NCBI RefSeq assembly: GCF_022479115.1
Contig: NZ_CP092497.1
Coordinates: 6,758,001-6,822,000 of the forward strand
Length of the DNA: 64,000 nucleotides
Source of the DNA: Amycolatopsis sp. EV170708-02-1
Lineage (GTDB): Bacteria; Actinomycetota; Actinomycetes; Mycobacteriales; Pseudonocardiaceae
Reading direction: 5' to 3'
The translations under genes were made by a program, and so were the position numbers. Below, in pieces: positions 18,074 to 26,168 of the stretch. A model generated the notes under the pieces. That model saw nothing but the letters and a program-made list of their open reading frames with translations, searched no databases and had not been told where the DNA came from. Each line of letters opens with the position of its first letter. Position 1 is the first letter of the stretch.

Positions 18074-19104
18074 CCCAGTACCGGTCTCGGCACGGCCGCG
18101 GAGTACACCGGGCGCGCCCGGAAACCCAGCGTGGCCTTGAGTTCGGGCAGCCCGCGCCCGGCGGTGAGCTCCTTGACCCCGCGCCGCGTGACGTAGCGCA
18201 TGGCGTGGATGTAGGAGTCGAACAGCAGTCCCCGCCGCCCGCCTTCGTCCACCGGCAAGGTGCCCCAATGCTGTTTCACCGGGCTGTCCGGATGATCGAG
18301 CAAGGTGTTCACCGCGAGCAGCCTGCCGTCCGCGCCGGTGTAGGTCAGCGTGTGCACATCGGGCCGGCGGAGGAACCGGCGCAGGAACGCGGCGGAGGGC
18401 GGCGTCCTGGTGTCGAGCGCGAGCTTGCCGTGCCGGTCGCGATGTCGCTGGAGGAGGGCCGCGACCTCGGCGCTGTCGAGGTCTTCCCGGCCGGCACCAC
18501 CGGCGACCACGACACCGGGATCGTCGGCGAGCCTGCGCCGTTGCCGTCGCAGCCCACCCCGCCGCGACTTGGGCAGCGAAGCGATCCATTCGTCTTCCGA
18601 GGCGAAGCGGTTTTCCAGCACCGCCACCGAATCGACGGCCTTCACCAGCCGGCCGCGGCCCTGGAGGTCACGGGCGATGTCGTGCCCCAACGCCCGGTAC
18701 AGCACTCCGAGCAGCGCGGGACCGAGCTTCCGGCGCAAGGACCGTTCGAATTCCCGGATCAGCGGACGCCGGTCGGTGTCGGTGATCCCCGGCGCGAACG
18801 CGAGCCCCGGGTAGCCGCTCAGCCAGGGCTGGCACACCTCGGCCCAGAACGGGCGCAGCAACCGATGCCCCGGCGTCGGCGCGAAGCGGGATCGCAGCCG
18901 GGGACGGCACACCAGCACCGAAAACGCCGCGACGATCCGGGCACCGTCCGTGACGGTGGCGAGCACCGGCGGATTCCGCGCGGTCCAGGCGTCGAGCCCC
19001 AGCACGTCGTAGTCCCACACCGGATGCAGGCGGGCGGCACGGAAGAAGTCCGGCCAGCCCGCGGGAACGGGATCGGTGCGAGGGTCGTGGAAAGCCGTCT
19101 TCAC
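18067..19104 (-). CDS. FemAB/GNAT-fold acyltransferase paralogue 4
   Basis: Protein of 345 residues from the GTG at 19104, which overlaps the upstream stop by four bases (GTGA). It has FHDPRTDPVPAGW, CQPWLSGYP, REFERSLRRKLGPALLG, LPKSRRGGLRRQRRRL, LRRPDVHTLTYTGADGRLLA, LLDHPDSPVKQHWGTLPVDEGGR, and the end GRGLPELKATLGF ... VPRPVLGW. It is closest to paralogue 2. The four copies could each add a different group to one acceptor, or act in sequence as Fem enzymes do on peptidoglycan bridges; that is inference. Confidence 0.78.
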   Translation of the reverse strand: MKTAFHDPRTDPVPAGWPDFFRAARLHPVWDYDVLGLDAWTARNPPVLATVTDGARIVAAFSVLVCRPRLRSRFAPTPGHRLLRPFWAEVCQPWLSGYPGLAFAPGITDTDRRPLIREFERSLRRKLGPALLGVLYRALGHDIARDLQGRGRLVKAVDSVAVLENRFASEDEWIASLPKSRRGGLRRQRRRLADDPGVVVAGGAGREDLDSAEVAALLQRHRDRHGKLALDTRTPPSAAFLRRFLRRPDVHTLTYTGADGRLLAVNTLLDHPDSPVKQHWGTLPVDEGGRRGLLFDSYIHAMRYVTRRGVKELTAGRGLPELKATLGFRARPVYSAAVPRPVLGW

Positions 19105-19877
19105 GTGAGCACGACCGGCGTCCCGTGTCGCGGGCACGGCGCGATCTCACCACGGACGCCACCGGCGGGCAGCACGTCCACGAACCGCGGGGAATCCTGT
19201 CGCAGCAGCGTGAACGCGAGACCGCCCGTCGTCGGGCGCGCGTAGACACGCGGCCAGTCGAGGTGCCAGCGACCGCACGCTTCGATCGCGCCCAGGTAGC
19301 CCAGCGCGGGATCGTGGAGCACCCCGTACGGGCCGGAGTCCATTGTGTCCAGTTCCCGTCGCGGTACGGATTCGACCCGGTACGCACGGTCTTCGGGCAA
19401 GGCCGCGGCGAAGACGGCCAGCTGCTTGTCTTCGCCGACCGCGAGCACGCGACGGCCGCGGCGAAGCGCGGAGGACAGTTCCGCCAGCACGCTCGGCGCC
19501 GGGACGTCGGGATCCACCACACAGCAACGAACCCCGCGCGGCAGATCCGACGGCGGACGCACCCCGTCCCCGCCGAGCACCACGACCAGTGCGTCCCCGC
19601 TCACCGAACGTGCCTTACGCAGCACGGGCCCCAGGCCCCGGCTCGGCTCGATCCGTTGCGCGCCACCGGCGAGCGGTACCAGGTCGACGATCTTGTGCAC
19701 CGCCTCGGCCAGTGGCGCCGCGCCGGAATCCGTCCCGGTGCGACCGGGCACCAGCACGGGATCCGTTCTGCCGTCCAGAGCCCAGCGTTCCCGGTAGAAC
19801 GGCACAGTCGCGAAGGCCGACCGCACGGACCGCCGATAGGCAGCCCGCCAGGCAGCACTCACCCCCACAGTCCACAT
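19101..19877 (-). CDS. Unrecognised protein heading the acyltransferase operon
   Basis: Protein of 258 residues from the ATG at 19877; the frame is open further to 20117 but that would run through the divergent promoter region. I do not recognise a family with confidence. The N-terminal AAYRRSVRSAFATVPFYRERW resembles the opening of phenylacetate-CoA ligase-like adenylating enzymes. The C-terminus has FTLLRQDSPRFVDVL and CPRHGTPVV, but no ATP-binding core is visible. It may be a shortened adenylate-forming enzyme or a new family. It is translationally coupled to the four acyltransferases, so it probably supplies or hands over their substrate. Confidence 0.6.
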   Translation of the reverse strand: MWTVGVSAAWRAAYRRSVRSAFATVPFYRERWALDGRTDPVLVPGRTGTDSGAAPLAEAVHKIVDLVPLAGGAQRIEPSRGLGPVLRKARSVSGDALVVVLGGDGVRPPSDLPRGVRCCVVDPDVPAPSVLAELSSALRRGRRVLAVGEDKQLAVFAAALPEDRAYRVESVPRRELDTMDSGPYGVLHDPALGYLGAIEACGRWHLDWPRVYARPTTGGLAFTLLRQDSPRFVDVLPAGGVRGEIAPCPRHGTPVVLT

Positions 19878-20020
19878 GGCGCGCAAGCCTGCGTCATCGT
19901 CGCCGGTTTGGGAATACCCCGCGCCGGGTTCATCCGGTTTTCGGCCGACTTCCCACCTTTTCGACTGAGCTGAAAGGACGAACTTGCGGAATCCGCTGGC
20001 GGGAACAAAGCGAGTCTGCC

Positions 20021-20026
20021 TATAAC
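20021..20026 (+). promoter_or_regulatory. Weak -10 candidate for the glycan operon
   Basis: The hexamer TATAAC stands out in the 270-base gap (19878-20147) between the two divergent operons, about 120 bases before the glycosyltransferase start. No convincing -35 element is seen. The gap otherwise shows no clear operator. Confidence 0.2.
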
Positions 20027-20147
20027 ACGGGAACTTTCGAGCCGGCACGACCTGCCGGACGCCTGGGGCAAGGGGACTCATGAACCGTGAAAACACAACG
20101 CGTGACGCTACGAACACAATAGCGCACTCACCGCAGGGATTCGATAG

Positions 20148-22382
20148 ATGAGCTGGTCGATCCCCGGCCCGGCGGAAAGCGGACTCACCGTAGTCGTCCC
20201 GTGCTTCAACGAAGTCGACAACGTCGAGCCCTCATACCAGGAGATCGTCGCCGAGTTGGGAAATCTCCCACTCGAACTGCTCTACGTGGACGACGGGAGC
20301 ACCGACGGGACACTGGACGTCATCCGGGCGCTCGCCCACACCGACCCCCGGGTGCGGTACCTGTCCTTCACCCGGAACTTCGGGTTCGAAGCGGCCTTTT
20401 CCGCGGGCTATCGGTACGCGGGGAAACCCTGGCTCCTGCACATGGACGCCGATCAGCAGTTCCCGGCCGCCGAAGCGGGGAAACTGATCACCGCGGCCGA
20501 GGCGGGCAACGACGCCGTTTTCGGAGTTCGCACCAATAGGAAAGACCCCTTACTAAGACGGTGGGGTACCGCCGCCTTCCATTTCCTCGGCCGCCGTGTC
20601 CTGCGTATCGAGATCCCGCCAGGCGCGACGGCGTTCCGCCTGGTCCGCACGGAGCTTGCGCGCAAGATCGTCGATCTCCGGCTGGGCACCCCGTACTTCC
20701 TCGCCACCGTGCCGAAGCTGACCAGCCGCTACACCACCGTCCAGGTGGCACACCGGGCCCGCGAACGCGGCGAGTCCAAAGTCGGTTTCGGGTTTCTTTC
20801 CTCGCACGCCATCGAGTTGTTCGTCGGCTTCACCCGGCGGCTGACGACGGTGGCCTCGGCCACGGCGGTGCTGACCGCCGGGATCTCGGTGCTCGCCGGG
20901 ATCGCGGCCGCCACCGGGCTGCTCGGGCTGACCGCCGCGTCGGCGCTGACCTTCGTCATGTTCTCCGTGCTGCTGACCGTGCTCGCGTTGTCCGTCCGCT
21001 ACCTGGTCGTGGTCGGCGCGGGGCAGGCGCGGCCACGGCAGTTCTACATCAGGGAAGCCAACTTCCCGGTCGACGAGGACGACCGGCTCTACACCTCGGC
21101 CACGGCCGGGATCCATCCTGGGGAAAGGCAAGCGGCAGTGAAGAACACCGAAGACACGGCGGCGGTACGGAGCCTGGTGATCCTGGGCGGCGCCGACGGC
21201 TCGGTCAGCACGTATCACCGGGCGCGGGAACTGGGGTTCCGCACCATCTGCGTGGACGTCCGCGCGAGCGCGCCGGCGGTGGCACTGGCCGACGAGTTCG
21301 TCCAGGTCAGCGTCCGCGCGCCGGAACAGATCGCGGCGGCGCTCGAGGGCCGGGACGACATCGCCGGCGTGCTCTGCCCGGCCAGCGACGTCGGGCTGCC
21401 CGCGCTCGCCTGGCTCACCCGGCACTGGAACCTGCCCGACCCGTTGCCCGAAGCCGCGGTCGCCGCTTCCGTCGACAAGTCCGTCTTCCGTGAACTCTGC
21501 GACAGGCTGCGTCTGCCGACGTACCGCAGCGTCGGCGGGAAGCCCGGCCCGGATCTCGCGCTCGCCGCGCAGCAGTTGCGGTTCCCGACACTGGTGAAAC
21601 CGGTCGACTCCTCCGGGAGCCGCGGTGTCGTCTCGTGCGCCAGCCCCGGCGGCCTCACCACCGCGTTCTCCGACTCCCTCGCGTTCTCGCCGTCCGGCAA
21701 GCTGGTCGTCGAGGAACACCTCGACGGCTCGCACTACACGATCGAAGCCCTCGCCGTCGACGGCCGGATCGTGTTCCACGCGGTCACCCGGCGCACGCTG
21801 ACGCCGCCGCCGTTCTTCGTGACGGCGTCGCATCTGCTGCCCGCCGGGCTGCCGCCGGTGGTCGACCGCGCGCTGCCGGTGATGCTGGGCGCGTTGTGCG
21901 CCGAGCTCGGGTACCGCACCGGGCCGCTCACCCTCGACGCGGTTTTGGGCCGTGACGGGAAGTTCTACCTGATCGAGATGGGCGCCCGGATGGGCGGGAA
22001 CGGCCTGGCCGAAGCGATCGAGCACAGCACGGGCGTCGACCTGATCGCCGCGGGGATCGCCGCCGCGACCGGTGGCGAGGTCGTGCTCTCCCCGCGCGAC
22101 CCACGACCGACGCTCATCCACATCCTCGCCTCCGACCGCGCCGGCCGGATCGTGCGCATCGAAGGCACGGACGAGGTCCGCGCCATGCCCGCGGTGCACA
22201 ACCTGGAACTGTTCGCGGAGGAGGACTCCTACGTCAAACCGTACGAGCAGGCCGGCTACAAGATGGGTTACGCCGTGCTTTCGGCGCCGACCGTGCCCGA
22301 GGTGCTCGCCGCGGAGGACGAATTGCGCGGCACGCTGAAGTTCCTGCTCGACGAGCAGGGTGCGGCGGTACCGCTCCCTTGA
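20148..22382 (+). CDS. GT2 glycosyltransferase fused to ATP-grasp ligase
   Basis: One uninterrupted frame of 744 residues. Residues 1 to about 320 form a GtrB/DPM1-like family 2 glycosyltransferase: VVVPCFNEVDN, YVDDGSTDGT, the metal site MDADQQ, and two C-terminal membrane helices (about 235-260 and 265-290). Such enzymes load sugars on polyprenyl phosphate. Residues about 340-744 form an ATP-grasp enzyme: LVILGGADG, KPVDSSGSRGV, VVEEHLDGSHYTIEAL and the metal site EMGARMGGNGLAEA. A GTG at 21138 within a GTGA string marks the likely ancestral start of a separate ligase. AGGGA precedes the ATG. The fusion is unusual; the ligase would join a carboxylate to an amine or similar group. Confidence 0.85.
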   Translation: MSWSIPGPAESGLTVVVPCFNEVDNVEPSYQEIVAELGNLPLELLYVDDGSTDGTLDVIRALAHTDPRVRYLSFTRNFGFEAAFSAGYRYAGKPWLLHMDADQQFPAAEAGKLITAAEAGNDAVFGVRTNRKDPLLRRWGTAAFHFLGRRVLRIEIPPGATAFRLVRTELARKIVDLRLGTPYFLATVPKLTSRYTTVQVAHRARERGESKVGFGFLSSHAIELFVGFTRRLTTVASATAVLTAGISVLAGIAAATGLLGLTAASALTFVMFSVLLTVLALSVRYLVVVGAGQARPRQFYIREANFPVDEDDRLYTSATAGIHPGERQAAVKNTEDTAAVRSLVILGGADGSVSTYHRARELGFRTICVDVRASAPAVALADEFVQVSVRAPEQIAAALEGRDDIAGVLCPASDVGLPALAWLTRHWNLPDPLPEAAVAASVDKSVFRELCDRLRLPTYRSVGGKPGPDLALAAQQLRFPTLVKPVDSSGSRGVVSCASPGGLTTAFSDSLAFSPSGKLVVEEHLDGSHYTIEALAVDGRIVFHAVTRRTLTPPPFFVTASHLLPAGLPPVVDRALPVMLGALCAELGYRTGPLTLDAVLGRDGKFYLIEMGARMGGNGLAEAIEHSTGVDLIAAGIAAATGGEVVLSPRDPRPTLIHILASDRAGRIVRIEGTDEVRAMPAVHNLELFAEEDSYVKPYEQAGYKMGYAVLSAPTVPEVLAAEDELRGTLKFLLDEQGAAVPLP

Positions 22383-23656
22383 CCGGCACTTCGCTCACCG
22401 GCGCCGGCACCGCGTCGATCGCGGCGCCGAAGCCGTCGATGGTGCTCCGGCTGCTCGCCGGACGCGGCGTGTTCCGGCTGGCGATCCAGGCGATGGGCCT
22501 GGTGCTGGTCACCGCGTGGGGCGCGCACGACTACGGCCGGTTCGCCACCGCGCTCGGGCTGATGACATGGCTCAACTTCGTGCCGTCGGCGGCGGAGAAG
22601 TCGGCGCTGAAGTGCTTGCCGCGCCTGCGGATGACCCGGGACGCGGTCGCGGCCCTCGCCGTTCGCGTCGCCGTCGTCCCGGTGCTGGTGGTGCTGGCGG
22701 CGATGGCGGTGGCGCTGATCGCCGCGCCGGACTCGGACGCCGCGCTGTACCTCACGGCCGCGGGCTGGTCGATCTCCGGTGGCCTGCTGATGACGGTCTC
22801 CGGCCTGCACCGGTTCACCGGTAAGTCCACTTTGGACGCTCTCGCGTTCACCGCGGGCGCGGTGGTGGTCGGCGCGGTGACGGTGGGCACCTGGTTCATC
22901 GGCTGGTCGCCGTTGACACACCTCGGCCTGTTGCTCGGCGGGATCCTGCTCATCCTCGGCTTCTCCGCGGCGCTGCTGCCGAGAAAGTGGCTTCGGGTGC
23001 ACAAGATCGACGGGCACCGGCTCCTGCCCGCGTTCGGCCGGACCACGGTGCTGCTCGGGATGACCGAGGTGCTGGACGTGCTCGCGACGTCGACGGTGTT
23101 CGGCGTGCTGGCGCTGGCCGGGCGGACCGTCGACAGTGGACCGTTCTACGTCGCCTTGCTGGCCAGTAGCGCGTTCTGTTCGCTGCTGTTCTATCAGCTC
23201 CGCGTGCACCAGCCGTCGATCTCGGCGCGGCTGCGCGGCGGCGGGGCGGCGGCGGGCCGGGCCCGTGCGGTCGAACTGCTGAAACTGGTCGAACGGGGCG
23301 CGCTCGCGTTCCTCGTCCTGGTGGGGATCGCGCTCGCCATCCCGGCGGCCCGCGCGGTGCTGACCGCCGAAGACACCGTCGGCGCGTACGTGGTCCTCGG
23401 CGTCTTCGTCCTGGTCGAAACGGTGCTGTTCGCCGTCCGGCTCTACGCGGGCTTCCTGATCGAAAACACCAACAGCAAGGTCCTCACGCTCACGGCGTCG
23501 GCCTCGATCGCCGGGCTGGTCGCCACCCCGCTGGCCGCCGCCGCGCTCGTCCCGGCGATGGGACCGGTCGGCGGATTCGCCGCCCTCGTCTTCGCCATCG
23601 GCACCCGGGCGATCGTCCTCCGGCGGCTGCTGCGCCGCCACCACCCCGAACTCTGA
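22379..23656 (+). CDS. Polysaccharide/lipid-linked oligosaccharide flippase (MOP superfamily)
   Basis: Protein of 425 residues from a TTG that overlaps the previous stop (TTGA); an ATG at 22439 is the alternative start. About 12 hydrophobic helices begin with GRGVFRLAIQAMGLVLVTAWGAHDYGRF, a layout typical of Wzx/RfbX-type flippases, with the charged RRLLRRHH tail in the cytoplasm. It should flip the polyprenyl-linked product of the adjacent glycosyltransferase across the membrane. Its presence indicates that the cluster's product is exported as a lipid-linked glycan. Confidence 0.82.
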   Translation: MTGTSLTGAGTASIAAPKPSMVLRLLAGRGVFRLAIQAMGLVLVTAWGAHDYGRFATALGLMTWLNFVPSAAEKSALKCLPRLRMTRDAVAALAVRVAVVPVLVVLAAMAVALIAAPDSDAALYLTAAGWSISGGLLMTVSGLHRFTGKSTLDALAFTAGAVVVGAVTVGTWFIGWSPLTHLGLLLGGILLILGFSAALLPRKWLRVHKIDGHRLLPAFGRTTVLLGMTEVLDVLATSTVFGVLALAGRTVDSGPFYVALLASSAFCSLLFYQLRVHQPSISARLRGGGAAAGRARAVELLKLVERGALAFLVLVGIALAIPAARAVLTAEDTVGAYVVLGVFVLVETVLFAVRLYAGFLIENTNSKVLTLTASASIAGLVATPLAAAALVPAMGPVGGFAALVFAIGTRAIVLRRLLRRHHPEL

Positions 23657-23676
23657 ACGTCGCACTGGAGAAGGAA

Positions 23677-25479
23677 ATGTACGTACTGGGAATCAGCAGG
23701 GTCCACGACTCGGCCGCCGCGCTCGTGCGCGACGGCGAGATCATCGCTTTCGCCGAAGAAGAACGCTTCACCCGGAAGAAGCACGACGGGGACTTCCCCG
23801 CGGAGGCGATCAAGTTCTGCCTGGAGCGCGGCGGGATCACCCTCGCCGACGTCGACCACGTCGCCTACTACTGGCAGCGCTGGCGCGAAGGCATCCACGC
23901 GGCGAAGGTGTTCGCGAAGTACTTCCCGGGAACGCTGGAGGTGTTCCGCAACCAGAACGGCGACGAGGGCGGCTCGTCGGCCGGCATGGTGGAGACGTTC
24001 AAGACCGGTGGTGGCAAAGGCGTCGACGACTACCATGTCGGCGGCGCGGTGCTCGCGCACATCAAGCGGTCCTTCACGCTCGAACGCGACGTGAAGGAGG
24101 CCGTGGGCTGGACCGGCCCGACGAAGTTCAAGACGCATCTGGTCGACCACCACAAGGCGCACGCCGCCAGCGGGTACTTCATCTCGCCGTGGGAAGAGTC
24201 GGCGGTGCTCACCTTCGACGGTATCGGCAGCGACGGCACCGCGACCTATCTGGGGCACGGCAAGGGAAACCGGATCATCGACATCCGGCGGATCAAGTTC
24301 CCGCACTCGCTCGGCGCGATGTACGCCGGCGTCACCGGCTATCTGGGCTTCTACCCCACCCGTGACGAAGGCAAGATCATGGGGCTGGCGCCGCTCGGCA
24401 ACGACACCTACGTCGACGCGTTCAAGCAGCTGATCCACCTCGACGACGACGGCGGGTACGAGCTCGAACTGAGCTTCTTCGGCCACCACCGCACCGGCAA
24501 GCACGTGATGTCGGAGAAGTTCACCGACCTCTTCGGCCCGGCACGGCCCAAGACCCGGGTCACCGCGGAGAACCCGGTGCCGCAGCACTACTGCGACATC
24601 GCCTACGCGCTGCAGGTCACCTTGGAGGAGGCCGGGCTGCACATCGCGCGGTGGCTGCAGCGGGAGACGGGATCGCGGCGGCTGTCCGTCGCGGGCGGTG
24701 TCGCGCTGAACAGCGTGATGAACGGCCGGATCCTGCTGGAAACCCCGTTCGAGGACTTCTTCGCCCAGCCCGCGGCGGCCGACGACGGCTGCGCGCTCGG
24801 TTCGGCGCTGGAGGTGTCGGTCGGCAAGTACGGCAAGCCCCGTCCTCGCGACGGCTACACCTACACCGGCCCGGACTACACCGAGGCGGAGATGGAGCTG
24901 GCGCTGCAGGACGCCGGGGTCCGCTACACCAAGGTCGACGACATCGCCGCGCACACGGCGAAGAAGATCTCCGAGGGCAAGATCATCGGCTGGGTGCAGG
25001 GCCGGATGGAATGCGGGCCGCGCGCGCTCGGCAACCGTTCGCTGGTGGCCGACCCGCGCGACCCCGACTCGAAGACGCGGATGAACGAGAAGGTCAAGCA
25101 CCGCGAGGCCTTCCGGCCGTTCGCGCCGTCGTGCCTGGCGGAACGCGCGGGCGACTGGTTCGTCAGCGACTACCCGTCGCCGGTCATGCTGCTGGTGTTC
25201 GACGTCCTGCCGGACAAACGCGACGAGGTGCCGGCCATCACCCACGTCGACGGGACCGCCCGCGTGCAGACGGTGACCGAAGCCGACAACCCGCTGTACT
25301 ACCGGATGATCAGCGAGTTCGAGAAGCTCACCGGCGTGCCGATGGTGGTCAACACCTCGTTCAACGACAACAACGAACCGATCGTCGCCAGCCCGGCCGA
25401 CGCGGTGGCCTGCTACCTCAAGACCGACGTCGACGCCCTCGCCCTCGGGCCGTTCTGGGCAGAGAAGGACGACCTGTGA
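23677..25479 (+). CDS. O-carbamoyltransferase, NodU/CmcH family
   Basis: Protein of 600 residues, the usual family length. The N-terminal Kae1/YrdC-related ASKHA part has MYVLGISRVHDSAAALV, the metal ligands VDHHKAHAAS, LTFDGIGSDGT and GLAPLG, and SVAGGVALNSVMNG. The C-terminal domain has WVQGRMECGPRALGNRS and NTSFNDNNEPIV. These enzymes use carbamoyl phosphate and ATP to carbamoylate a hydroxyl, often on a sugar. GGAGAAGG lies just before the ATG. In this operon a carbamoyl group on the glycan or its lipid-linked precursor is the natural inference. Confidence 0.93.
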   Translation: MYVLGISRVHDSAAALVRDGEIIAFAEEERFTRKKHDGDFPAEAIKFCLERGGITLADVDHVAYYWQRWREGIHAAKVFAKYFPGTLEVFRNQNGDEGGSSAGMVETFKTGGGKGVDDYHVGGAVLAHIKRSFTLERDVKEAVGWTGPTKFKTHLVDHHKAHAASGYFISPWEESAVLTFDGIGSDGTATYLGHGKGNRIIDIRRIKFPHSLGAMYAGVTGYLGFYPTRDEGKIMGLAPLGNDTYVDAFKQLIHLDDDGGYELELSFFGHHRTGKHVMSEKFTDLFGPARPKTRVTAENPVPQHYCDIAYALQVTLEEAGLHIARWLQRETGSRRLSVAGGVALNSVMNGRILLETPFEDFFAQPAAADDGCALGSALEVSVGKYGKPRPRDGYTYTGPDYTEAEMELALQDAGVRYTKVDDIAAHTAKKISEGKIIGWVQGRMECGPRALGNRSLVADPRDPDSKTRMNEKVKHREAFRPFAPSCLAERAGDWFVSDYPSPVMLLVFDVLPDKRDEVPAITHVDGTARVQTVTEADNPLYYRMISEFEKLTGVPMVVNTSFNDNNEPIVASPADAVACYLKTDVDALALGPFWAEKDDL

Positions 25480-26168
25480 CCGCCACACTGCCCGACACGG
25501 ACGGCTGGATCCCCGCGCTCTACCGGCGGCGCAAATGGCTGTGGCTGGTGGCCGCCGTCCCGGCCGTGGTGACGACGCTGCTGATCATGGTGATCCTGCC
25601 GCCGGACCAGACGCTGGACAACGTCGCGGACTGGGCGTTCAAACTGTGCCCGTTCGTCTTCGCGGTCGCCACGGTGGCGCTGTTCCCCCGCACCAAATGG
25701 GGTCCGGCGCTGATCGTGCTCGCGGTGTTCGTCTACATGTCCTATTTGGACACCGAGCTGATCATGCGGATCCAGGCGTTCGCCAGGAACGCCGCCACCG
25801 ACGACGACGCGTTCCAGCCGGTGTACCAGTTCGAGCTGTTCATCGTGACGTTCATCGTCCTGTTCGGACTGATGGCGTACCGGCTGGGCGGCGGCCGGAC
25901 GGCGAACGTGCTCAAGGCCGGTGTCGCGTCGATCCTCGTGGTGATCTCGGGCGCGAACGACCTGACGTTCTGGGCGCTCAACGACGTCTGGGCGGCCGGG
26001 ACGAAACCGACCGAGCTCAAATGGGCGTCGCATATGATCGTGTTCCTCGGCGGGCCGCCGAGTGTCCCGGTCGCGGTGCTGTTCATGCTGGTGCACCTGG
26101 CGCTGGCGGCGGTCGTGGTGGCACTGCCGGTGGGCCGATGGGTCGACCGGGCGCTGGGGCTCAGGTGA
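25476..26168 (+). CDS. Six-helix membrane protein of unknown function
   Basis: Protein of 230 residues whose GTG start overlaps the carbamoyltransferase stop by four bases. About six hydrophobic helices are seen (near residues 22-40, 52-66, 70-88, 110-130, 142-158 and 195-220), with a short DTELIMRIQAF segment between two of them. I recognise no family. Coupling to the carbamoyltransferase suggests a membrane step such as transfer or export of the product. Its last eight bases overlap the convergent hemW stop. Confidence 0.75.
   Translation: MTATLPDTDGWIPALYRRRKWLWLVAAVPAVVTTLLIMVILPPDQTLDNVADWAFKLCPFVFAVATVALFPRTKWGPALIVLAVFVYMSYLDTELIMRIQAFARNAATDDDAFQPVYQFELFIVTFIVLFGLMAYRLGGGRTANVLKAGVASILVVISGANDLTFWALNDVWAAGTKPTELKWASHMIVFLGGPPSVPVAVLFMLVHLALAAVVVALPVGRWVDRALGLR

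Noticed and set aside
20001..20060. ECF sigma-type GGAAC promoter elements upstream of the glycosyltransferase
   Set aside because: GGAAC occurs twice, but no properly spaced -10 partner is present for either.
19878..20117. N-terminal extension of the acyltransferase-operon protein to 20117
   Set aside because: It would fill the divergent promoter region and has no domain character. The ATG at 19877 leaves a normal 270-base regulatory gap.
21100..21145. Frameshift as the cause of the GT2-ATP-grasp fusion
   Set aside because: A one-base loss, the error type seen six times here, would not restore a nearby GT2 stop: the resulting frame runs on for about 350 bases. Kept as a real fusion, with an opposite-type error not excluded.
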